Shown here piece by piece: positions 1 through 5,273 of a stretch of 6,031 bases of DNA. The notes beneath the pieces are model-generated. The model was not told the origin of the DNA and searched no databases. It saw nothing but the letters and a program-made list of their open reading frames with translations. The position numbers and the translations under genes were made by a program. Source of the stretch: Pseudomonadota bacterium (GTDB lineage Bacteria > Pseudomonadota > Gammaproteobacteria > Burkholderiales > Burkholderiaceae_B); contig JAFAGQ010000416.1 in NCBI GenBank assembly GCA_023422555.1, positions 1-6,031 of the forward strand, read 5' to 3'. Position 1 is the stretch's first letter. Each line of letters starts with the position of its first letter.

Positions 1-587
1 CTATTGATGCGCTCATCATGGCGGTTGGTCGGATCGTGATCTGGCTGACCCTGGTCGTGGTGCTGATCAGTGCGGCGAACGCGGTGGTCCGCAAGACTTT
101 GCATTACAGCTCCAATGGCTGGCTCGAAATCCAATGGTATCTTTTCGGCGCCATTTTTCTGCTTGCTGCGGGCTATACATTTCTCAAGAACGAACACGTA
201 CGCGTCGATATTATTTCTCAGCGTCTGTCCAAACGAACGCAGATTATCATCGAAACCATCGGTGTGCTGTTTTTCATGTTGCCGGCATGTCTGTTACTGA
301 TTTATCTGTCCTGGCCTTTTTTCATGCTTGCTTTTGATACCAATGAGCAATCGTCCAATGCAGGGGGTCTGGTTCGCTGGCCAGTTAAGTTGTTGATTCC
401 CATCGGTTTCTCACTGCTGGTTTTAGCTGGAATTTCCCATCTCATCAAATGTGTTGCCTATCTGACCGGCAAGGGTCCGGATCCGCTGGCCCCTATGGGC
501 GGAAAAACAGCGGAAGAATTGCTTGCAGAAGAAATTGCTGCCGAAGCAGAACTCAAACGACAACAATCACTGGAAGCGGGTAACTGA
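1..587 (+). CDS. dctQ: TRAP transporter small permease (DctQ family), 5' partial
   Basis: This is the small membrane subunit of a tripartite ATP-independent periplasmic (TRAP) transporter. In the inner membrane it pairs with DctM and helps dock the substrate-loaded binding protein. Counting from the ATG at 18, four hydrophobic segments lie near residues 4-25, 36-56, 76-97 and 124-146. The family-typical EHVRVDI follows the second segment (59-65), and an SSNAGG..RWP stretch precedes the fourth (112-122). A charged cytoplasmic tail rich in Glu, Ala and Lys ends the protein. The frame stays open to the window edge. The five codons before the ATG read IDALI, which fits the usual IDALNxxxGR N-terminus of this subfamily, so the true start lies outside the window and the ATG at 18 is probably internal. 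The stop is 2 bases before dctM. It resembles the COG4665 (FcbT2-like) small permeases. The substrate cannot be read from this subunit. Confidence 0.93.
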   Translation, partial: IDALIMAVGRIVIWLTLVVVLISAANAVVRKTLHYSSNGWLEIQWYLFGAIFLLAAGYTFLKNEHVRVDIISQRLSKRTQIIIETIGVLFFMLPACLLLIYLSWPFFMLAFDTNEQSSNAGGLVRWPVKLLIPIGFSLLVLAGISHLIKCVAYLTGKGPDPLAPMGGKTAEELLAEEIAAEAELKRQQSLEAGN

Positions 588-589
588 GC

Positions 590-2296
590 ATGGAGTTCCT
601 CATTCAAAATATGCCGCCGATCATGTTCCTGACATTGATCTGCTTTTTGCTGCTGGGCTTTCCGGTCGCGTTTTCACTGGCAGCCAACGGTATTCTTTAC
701 GCACTGCTTGGCATTGCATTCGGCGAATTTACCTTCCCATTTTTGCAGGCGCTGCCTGACCGGGTCTTCGGTATTGTGCAGAACGATTCACTGCTTGCGG
801 TGCCGTTTTTCACCTTAATGGGCTTGATCCTGGAACGATCGGGGATGGCAGAAGATCTGCTGGAAACCATCGGCCAGTTGTTTGGTCCCATTCGCGGCGG
901 TCTGGCGATTGCCGTTGTTTTCGTAGGCGCCATGCTTGCGGCGACCACCGGTGTGGTATCGGCATCGGTCATTTCCATGGGCCTGATTTCGCTGCCTATC
1001 ATGCTGCGTTATGGGTACGACAGGAAACTGGCAACGGGGGTGATTGCGGCATCGGGCACACTGTCACAGATCATTCCTCCCTCACTGGTACTGATCATTC
1101 TGGCTGACCAGCTGGGTCGCTCCATTGGAGATATGTATCGCGGTGCCATGATCCCCGGTTTTATTTTGGCCAGTGCTTACATTCTTTATGTCGTCATCGC
1201 ATCGTTGATCAAACCATCCTATGCACCGGCACTGCCACCCGAGGCCCGCGTCTATAAGGAAGCCAATGGCAGCAACGGTCTGCCTTCGCTGGTTGTACTG
1301 GTCATCATTGCCAGCGTAGGCGCCTGGTTCCTGGGCAGGATGTTTCTGTCCGAAAAGAGTGCTGCTGATGAAACCATCGTTCTCAATCTGTTGCTTTGGG
1401 GCGTAATTGCGTTTGTGATTGCGGGTCTGAACAAGCTGCTCAGACTCAATCTGCTGTCGAAGATCGCGGAGCGCGTCGTGTTCGTTATGGTGCCACCCTT
1501 GTTCCTGATTTTCCTGGTTCTGGGTACGATCTTCATAGGTGTTGCCACGCCAACGGAAGGAGGCGCGATGGGTGCAGTCGGCGCCATTATCATGGCAATG
1601 ATTCGCGGCAGGCTCACTCTGTCACTGCTCAAGCAGGCTATGGATACCACGACCAAGCTGACCAGTTTCGTCGTATTCATTCTGGTGGGTTCTACCATCT
1701 TTACGCTGACGTTTACCGGATTTGGCGGACAGCATTGGGTGGAAGGGCTGTTTGCCTCATTACCTGGCGGTGAAATCGGCTTTTTGATTGTGGTCAGTGT
1801 TGCCACTTTCTTCCTGGCGTTTTTCCTGGACTTTTTTGAGCTTGCCTTTATTATCGTTCCGCTGCTTGGACCGGTGGCCGACAAGATGGGCATTGACCTG
1901 ATCTGGTTCGGTGTGCTGCTTGCAGTCAATATGCAAACGTCGTTCATGCATCCTCCTTTCGGTTTCGCACTGTTTTATCTTCGTTCTGTGGCACCGAAAG
2001 AAGACTATGTGGACCGCGTCACTGGCAAGACCATCAAGCGTGTGACGACTGGAGAGATCTACAAAGGCTCTATTCCCTTTATCGTCATCCAGTTGCTGAT
2101 GGTGGCTTCTGTCATGGCATTTCCTGCCATGGTTATGCATTACAAGGGGACGGGAACCGGTATTGACCCGAGTCAGGTGACTTTCGATACAGGCAGTTCA
2201 TATGGGTCTGACCCTTATGGTTCTGATAGTGAAGGTAATAAAGGTGAAGAGAAATCTGGTGATTCCTATGACGATCCGGGTAATGCCTTCAGATAA
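590..2296 (+). CDS. dctM: TRAP transporter large permease (DctM family)
   Basis: This is the large, transport-catalysing subunit of the TRAP system: a multi-spanning inner-membrane protein that moves a small organic anion using an ion gradient. The 568 residues are mostly hydrophobic helices. Conserved stretches include NDSLLAVPFFTLMGLILERSG (about 65-85, near the first helices), ASGTLSQIIPPSLVLI (154-169), the DctM hallmark GVATPTEGGAMGA (317-329), FLDFFELAFIIVPLLGP (412-428) and QTSFMHPPFGFALFYL (449-464). The insert after the first half (about 208-290) and the overall length fit the large permeases of the mannitol/chloroaromatic group (COG4664, FcbT3-like). Relatives of that group use alpha-keto acids or chlorobenzoate, so the substrate stays open. 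The start at 590 lies 2 bases after the dctQ stop, with only a weak purine-rich ribosome site, which suggests translational coupling. The last 43 or so residues form an unusual hydrophilic Ser/Gly/Asp/Tyr tail. No binding-protein gene follows. Confidence 0.96.
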   Translation: MEFLIQNMPPIMFLTLICFLLLGFPVAFSLAANGILYALLGIAFGEFTFPFLQALPDRVFGIVQNDSLLAVPFFTLMGLILERSGMAEDLLETIGQLFGPIRGGLAIAVVFVGAMLAATTGVVSASVISMGLISLPIMLRYGYDRKLATGVIAASGTLSQIIPPSLVLIILADQLGRSIGDMYRGAMIPGFILASAYILYVVIASLIKPSYAPALPPEARVYKEANGSNGLPSLVVLVIIASVGAWFLGRMFLSEKSAADETIVLNLLLWGVIAFVIAGLNKLLRLNLLSKIAERVVFVMVPPLFLIFLVLGTIFIGVATPTEGGAMGAVGAIIMAMIRGRLTLSLLKQAMDTTTKLTSFVVFILVGSTIFTLTFTGFGGQHWVEGLFASLPGGEIGFLIVVSVATFFLAFFLDFFELAFIIVPLLGPVADKMGIDLIWFGVLLAVNMQTSFMHPPFGFALFYLRSVAPKEDYVDRVTGKTIKRVTTGEIYKGSIPFIVIQLLMVASVMAFPAMVMHYKGTGTGIDPSQVTFDTGSSYGSDPYGSDSEGNKGEEKSGDSYDDPGNAFR

Positions 2297-2312
2297 CCCG
2301 TCGCAGACAGCA

Positions 2313-2365
2313 GCGGTGTCGTGATCTCATGACTTCGTGGTCCTGAGTTTATTGACCGACACCGC
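2313..2365 (+). repeat. Nested inverted repeat in the dctM-trpF spacer
   Basis: The arms GCGGTGTCG (2313-2321) and CGACACCGC (2357-2365) are perfectly complementary over 9 bp. Inside their loop, CTCATGAC (2326-2333) and GTCCTGAG (2340-2347) pair with one mismatch. Together they could fold as a two-tier stem in RNA. No T-run follows, so it is not an intrinsic terminator. It could be part of a 5' leader of trpF or a 3' end structure of the TRAP transcript. The repeat itself is seen; a role is inference. Confidence 0.55.
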
Positions 2366-2376
2366 GTGTAGACGGT

Positions 2377-2398
2377 TTTTCAGGCATCAGCCTGAAAA
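2377..2398 (+). repeat. 9-bp hairpin upstream of the trpF terminator
   Basis: TTTTCAGGC (2377-2385) and GCCTGAAAA (2390-2398) pair perfectly around the loop ATCA. The element lacks a downstream T-run on either strand, so it does not look like a terminator. Its left arm overlaps GGTTTT (2374-2379), which could instead pair with AAAACC (2412-2417) in the left arm of the following terminator. Confidence 0.6.
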
Positions 2399-2411
2399 TT
2401 TCGTTACACTG

Positions 2412-2447
2412 AAAACCCTGGCACGCCTTGTGTCAGGGTTTTTTATT
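2412..2447 (+). terminator. Intrinsic terminator between dctM and trpF
   Basis: AAAACCCTGGCAC (2412-2424) and GTGTCAGGGTTTT (2430-2442) form a 13-bp stem with one G-T wobble around the 5-base loop GCCTT. The T-rich stretch TTTTTTATT runs from 2439 to 2447. This is a textbook rho-independent terminator in the + direction, well placed to end the dctQ-dctM transcript. It ends only about a dozen bases before the trpF start codon, which leaves no room for a trpF promoter after it. The A-run on the left side might allow weak activity on the - strand too. Confidence 0.9.
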
Positions 2448-2458
2448 GGAATCAGAAC

Positions 2459-3127
2459 ATGAGAACGCGCGTCAAATTCTGCGGACTGAAATCAGAAAAG
2501 GATATTCACGATGCGGTGCAGGCCGGTGCCGATGCTGTCGGTCTGGTGCTTTATGAGAAAAGCAAGCGCTACGTGAGCATGGAGCAGGCGGCCGCGCTGC
2601 GACGTGAGGTTCCCGGGCTGGTGAGCGTGGTGACGCTCATGGTCAATGCGCAGCAGAAGTCCGTTGATCGCGTCATTGAAAAAGTCCGGCCGGATTTTAT
2701 ACAGTTTCACGGAGACGAGACCGCAAGTTTTTGTGAGCAGTTTTCCTATCCCTATATTCGTGCGCTCAGGGTCGGCGCCCCCGGCCTGGGAACGGCAGCA
2801 GACATTGCGCTAGCGGTTCAGTCTTATCCAAATGCCAGTGCCTTTCTTTTTGATGCTTATTCGCCGGGGTATGGCGGAGCGGGTATCTCGTTTGACATGG
2901 CTTTGCTGGAAGAGGCGCAACGCATTCTTCCTCGCAGCAAAATCATGATTGCAGGTGGCCTGAATGCGAGCAATATCGCTGATCTGGTCAGTCGCTATCG
3001 GCCATTTGCGGTGGATTTAAGCAGTGGTATTGAAATTGCCCCTGGTGAGAAAAGTGCCGGCAAGATGCGCTCATTCATGCTGGCCTTAAACGAGGCGGAC
3101 CGGCTGGAGGCGCCGAGCGCGTTTTAA
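2459..3127 (+). CDS. trpF: Phosphoribosylanthranilate isomerase
   Basis: TrpF is a cytoplasmic TIM-barrel enzyme of tryptophan synthesis. It converts N-(5'-phosphoribosyl)anthranilate to 1-(2-carboxyphenylamino)-1-deoxyribulose 5-phosphate by an Amadori rearrangement. The 222 residues match the usual length. The first strand carries VKFCGL with the expected general-base Cys8, and LFDAYSPG carries the expected general-acid Asp132. IQFHGDE (81-87), GGAGISFD (139-146, usually GGTG), IAGGL (164-168) and VDLSSGIE (185-192) are the other family signatures and form the phosphate-binding end of the barrel. The protein contains no tryptophan at all; the Trp common after GGTGxxFD is Met here. The ATG at 2459 puts the N-terminus right before the first strand, and GGA at 2448-2450 is a plausible ribosome site. 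trpB and trpA, often adjacent in this group, are not next to it. The upstream terminator bears on its expression. Confidence 0.97.
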   Translation: MRTRVKFCGLKSEKDIHDAVQAGADAVGLVLYEKSKRYVSMEQAAALRREVPGLVSVVTLMVNAQQKSVDRVIEKVRPDFIQFHGDETASFCEQFSYPYIRALRVGAPGLGTAADIALAVQSYPNASAFLFDAYSPGYGGAGISFDMALLEEAQRILPRSKIMIAGGLNASNIADLVSRYRPFAVDLSSGIEIAPGEKSAGKMRSFMLALNEADRLEAPSAF

Positions 3128-3172
3128 AGAATGTTCACCGGACACGCCTAAGAATGTTCACCAGATACGCCT
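3127..3172. repeat. Tandem direct repeat, 23-bp unit, two copies
   Basis: Two abutting 23-base copies (3127-3149 and 3150-3172) differ at two positions only (3140/3163 and 3143/3166). Each contains AAGAATGTTCACC followed by an ACGCCT end. The first copy begins at the last base of the trpF stop codon. Repeated TGTTCACC modules at this spacing recall terminal repeats of some IS21-family elements, so this could be the remnant of an element end. No transposase gene is near, and the link rests on memory of such ends. Confidence 0.8.
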
Positions 3173-3179
3173 CGCACAT

Positions 3180-3205
3180 TGTCGTTTCATAATGTCGTTT
3201 CATAA
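3180..3205. repeat. Perfect tandem direct repeat, 13-bp unit, two copies
   Basis: TGTCGTTTCATAA occurs twice without a gap or mismatch (3180-3192 and 3193-3205). It starts 7 bases after the 23-bp pair. A perfect two-copy tandem in a noncoding spacer suggests recent slippage duplication or a paired protein-binding site. The sequence alone does not decide. Confidence 0.85.
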
Positions 3206-3218
3206 GGAGCGGTCTGGG

Positions 3219-3247
3219 CAATCGCATTGTGGTAATGACAATCGCAT
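3219..3247. repeat. Short direct repeat CAATCGCAT, 20-bp period
   Basis: CAATCGCAT occurs at 3219-3227 and 3239-3247. Between them ATTGT (3226-3230) and ACAAT (3238-3242) could form a 5-bp stem with a 7-base loop, but no T-run follows on either strand. No convincing terminator is therefore visible between the convergent trpF and yheS genes. Nine bases repeated once could be chance; its place beside two longer tandem pairs is what makes it notable. Confidence 0.5.
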
Positions 3248-3256
3248 CGCAGCAAT

Positions 3257-5203
3257 TTATTCGATTTCAGATTCAGCAGATAAGGCTTCGATAGACTCCT
3301 GCACCTGCAGCCATTCGTCTTCCAGCGTCTGCGCTTTGCCGGTCAATTCGCCATGCTCGGCCAGTACGGTAACGCGCTCGTCCCGACGTTCTTCGGAATA
3401 AAAACTTTCGTCAGCAATTAACGCGTTGATCTGGGCAATTCGCTGATTGACGGTGTCCATGGATTTCTCCAGCTCCGCCAGTCGCTTGTCCAGCGGTTTG
3501 CGCAGTCGGGCAATTCGCTGACGTTCCTCTGCCTGCTGTCGGCGAACCGCTTTTCTGTCTGGCGATGCGTTTCCACCTTCGGCCGACTGAGCAGCCTCGC
3601 GTATCTCCTGACGCTGGGCCAGCGCGCGCTGATTGAGCCAGTCACGATAGTCATCCAGATCACCGTCGAATTCCTGTACGTGACCGTCAGCGACAATCCA
3701 GAAGCTGTCCACGGTGGTTCGCAGCAAATGCCGGTCGTGTGACACCATCAGCATACTGCCTTCAAATTCAGCCAGGGCGGTTGCCAGCGCCTCGCGTGTA
3801 TCCACGTCCAGATGGTTGCTGGGTTCGTCAAGCAGCAGGAGGTTTGGCTTCTGCCAGACAATCAGCGAGAGTGCCAGTCTGGCTTTTTCACCGCCGGAAA
3901 AAGGCGCGACCTTGTCGTTGACCTTGTCACCGCCAAATCCGAATCCACCCAGATAGTTGCGCAGTTCCTGTTCACGTGCCTGTGGGGCGATGCGCTGGAG
4001 GTGTTGCAGCGGACTGGCATCCACATCCAGCATGTCCAGTTGATGCTGCGCGAAATAGCCGATCTCCAGCCCTTTGGATGGCTTGTAATTGCCGGCCAGA
4101 GGCGCGAGCTCGCGCGCGATGGTTTTGATCAGGGTACTTTTACCGGCGCCATTGACACCGAGTACGCCAATCCTTGCGCCACCACGGATCATGAGTTCAA
4201 TGTCCGTCAGAATGACGGTCCTGTTCCCGTGCTCATCCGTATAGCCGGTGGACACCTTATCCAGCCGCAGCAGCGGATCCGGCATAGAGGGTGGGGAGGG
4301 GATATGAATGTAGATTCCCGACTCGGCCTGTAATGGCGCGAGTTTTTCCATACGGGCAAGGGCCTTGACACGACTCTGTGCCTGCTTGGCTTTGGTGGCT
4401 TTCGCCTTGAAACGGTCAATAAAGGATTGCAGCCTGGCGGTTTCGCGGCTCTGGCGTTCTATGGCGACCTGCAGTTGCCGAACACGTTCGGCCCGCTGGG
4501 TCAGGAAGTCATCGTAACCCCCTTTGTAGCGCACCAGCTTTTGCTGGTCGACATGCAGAATCGTGCGTGCTACCGCATTCAGAAATTCAGTATCGTGCGA
4601 GATCAGAATAACGGTGCCTTCGTAGGCACCCAGCCATTTCTCCAGCCACAGCATGGCATCCAGGTCCAGGTGGTTGGTGGGTTCGTCAAGCAGCAGTAAT
4701 TCAGAGGGGGCCATCAGGGCTCGGGCAAGGGCCAGACGCATCTGCCAGCCGCCCGAGAAACTGTTGACCGGCTGACTCCACTGATCTGGTCTGAAACCCA
4801 GACCAGCCAGCAACTGCTCGGCGCGGGAAGGCGCGCTCCAGGCATCGGCTTCCATCAATGCCGTTTCCAGTTCGGCAATGCGCGACCCTTCGCTGTCAGG
4901 AGTACTGGCACGCTCAGCCTGCAGCTGACGCAGGTGTCTGTCTCCGTCAATAACGAATTCCCGCGCCGGCTGGGTGGTAGCGTGAATTTCCTGTTCTACC
5001 GTCGCAATGCGCCAGGATTCCGGTATGAACAGATCACCTGCGTCTGCATCAATCTTTCCCTGCAGGAGGGCGAATAATGTGGTTTTTCCGGAGCCATTTT
5101 TTCCGACGACGCCGACACGTTCCTTGGGGTGAACGACAAAATCGGCATTCTCCAGCAGCACTTTAGTGCCGCGCCGTAAAGTAAGACCAGAAGAGCGAAT
5201 CAA
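3257..5203 (-). CDS. yheS: ABC-F family ATPase, YheS-type
   Basis: This is a soluble twin-ATPase protein of the ABC-F group, whose members bind the ribosome and act on translation; it has no membrane domain. In the 648 residues, the first cassette has Walker A GKNGSGKTT (34-42), signature FSGGW (149-153), Walker B with LLLLDEPTNHLD (169-180) and switch His203. A basic, helical inter-domain linker follows (about 235-290) with RFKAKATKAKQAQSR, typical of the group. The second cassette has Walker A GVNGAGKST (349-357), signature FSGGEK (435-440), LLLLDEPSNHLD (455-466, Ser in place of the usual Thr) and His489. A charged coiled-coil tail covers about 555-645. Linker, tail and length match E. coli YheS better than Uup. 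The start is TTG at 5203: an in-frame stop lies 9 codons upstream, no ATG or GTG lies between, and MIR..LTLRRG is the usual family N-terminus. It follows prmB by 70 bases. Confidence 0.95.
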   Translation of the reverse strand: MIRSSGLTLRRGTKVLLENADFVVHPKERVGVVGKNGSGKTTLFALLQGKIDADAGDLFIPESWRIATVEQEIHATTQPAREFVIDGDRHLRQLQAERASTPDSEGSRIAELETALMEADAWSAPSRAEQLLAGLGFRPDQWSQPVNSFSGGWQMRLALARALMAPSELLLLDEPTNHLDLDAMLWLEKWLGAYEGTVILISHDTEFLNAVARTILHVDQQKLVRYKGGYDDFLTQRAERVRQLQVAIERQSRETARLQSFIDRFKAKATKAKQAQSRVKALARMEKLAPLQAESGIYIHIPSPPSMPDPLLRLDKVSTGYTDEHGNRTVILTDIELMIRGGARIGVLGVNGAGKSTLIKTIARELAPLAGNYKPSKGLEIGYFAQHQLDMLDVDASPLQHLQRIAPQAREQELRNYLGGFGFGGDKVNDKVAPFSGGEKARLALSLIVWQKPNLLLLDEPSNHLDVDTREALATALAEFEGSMLMVSHDRHLLRTTVDSFWIVADGHVQEFDGDLDDYRDWLNQRALAQRQEIREAAQSAEGGNASPDRKAVRRQQAEERQRIARLRKPLDKRLAELEKSMDTVNQRIAQINALIADESFYSEERRDERVTVLAEHGELTGKAQTLEDEWLQVQESIEALSAESEIE

Positions 5204-5212
5204 AACGTATAG

Positions 5213-5215
5213 CCT
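5213..5215 (-). promoter_or_regulatory. Weak ribosome site for the TTG start of yheS
   Basis: Read on the - strand, AGG (5215 to 5213, within CAGG) lies 9 bases before the TTG start. It is the only purine match to the anti-Shine-Dalgarno sequence at a useful distance. Together with the rare start codon it predicts modest translation. Confidence 0.4.
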
Positions 5216-5235
5216 GAATGGTAGTTGTTAGATGT

Positions 5236-5272
5236 GGATTGGAATCCGATGGCAGGCGTTGCACTGCCGTCG
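5236..5272 (-). repeat. Two abutting hairpins between prmB and yheS
   Basis: CGATGGCAG (5247-5255) and CTGCCGTCG (5264-5272) pair over 9 bp with one G-T wobble around an 8-base loop, starting just after the prmB stop. The 12-base palindrome-like GGATTGGAATCC (5236-5247) adjoins it. Neither is followed by a T-run on the - strand, so read-through from prmB into yheS remains likely. The structures might protect the prmB mRNA end or separate the expression of the two genes; that is inference. Confidence 0.5.
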
Positions 5273-5273
5273 G

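Noticed and set aside
1252..1947. A 231-codon open frame on the - strand inside dctM
   Set aside because: It lies opposite a clearly conserved TRAP permease. Its translation is Ser/Thr/Pro/Met-rich without any recognisable domain, as expected of an antisense shadow of a hydrophobic gene.
2353..2410. Possible trpF promoter: TTGACC at 2353 and TACACT at 2405
   Set aside because: The two boxes are 46 bases apart. TTGACC has no good -10 at 16-18 bases, and TACACT has no -35 match at that distance. No convincing promoter can be named.
3127..3247. CRISPR-like array in the trpF-yheS spacer
   Set aside because: The repeats are two-copy, directly abutting or of different sequence, with no regular spacers and no cas genes.
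3218..3250. Possible terminator between convergent trpF and yheS
   Set aside because: The ATTGT/ACAAT stem has only 5 bp and no T-run on either strand, so it is too weak to call.
3812..4333. A 173-codon open frame on the + strand opposite yheS
   Set aside because: It overlaps conserved ABC-F motifs on the other strand, has no recognisable family and no supporting context. It is a shadow frame.
5206..5234. Possible -10 box TATACG just upstream of the yheS TTG
   Set aside because: No -35 element lies at the right distance, and the predicted start would leave no leader or ribosome site. Chance is more likely.
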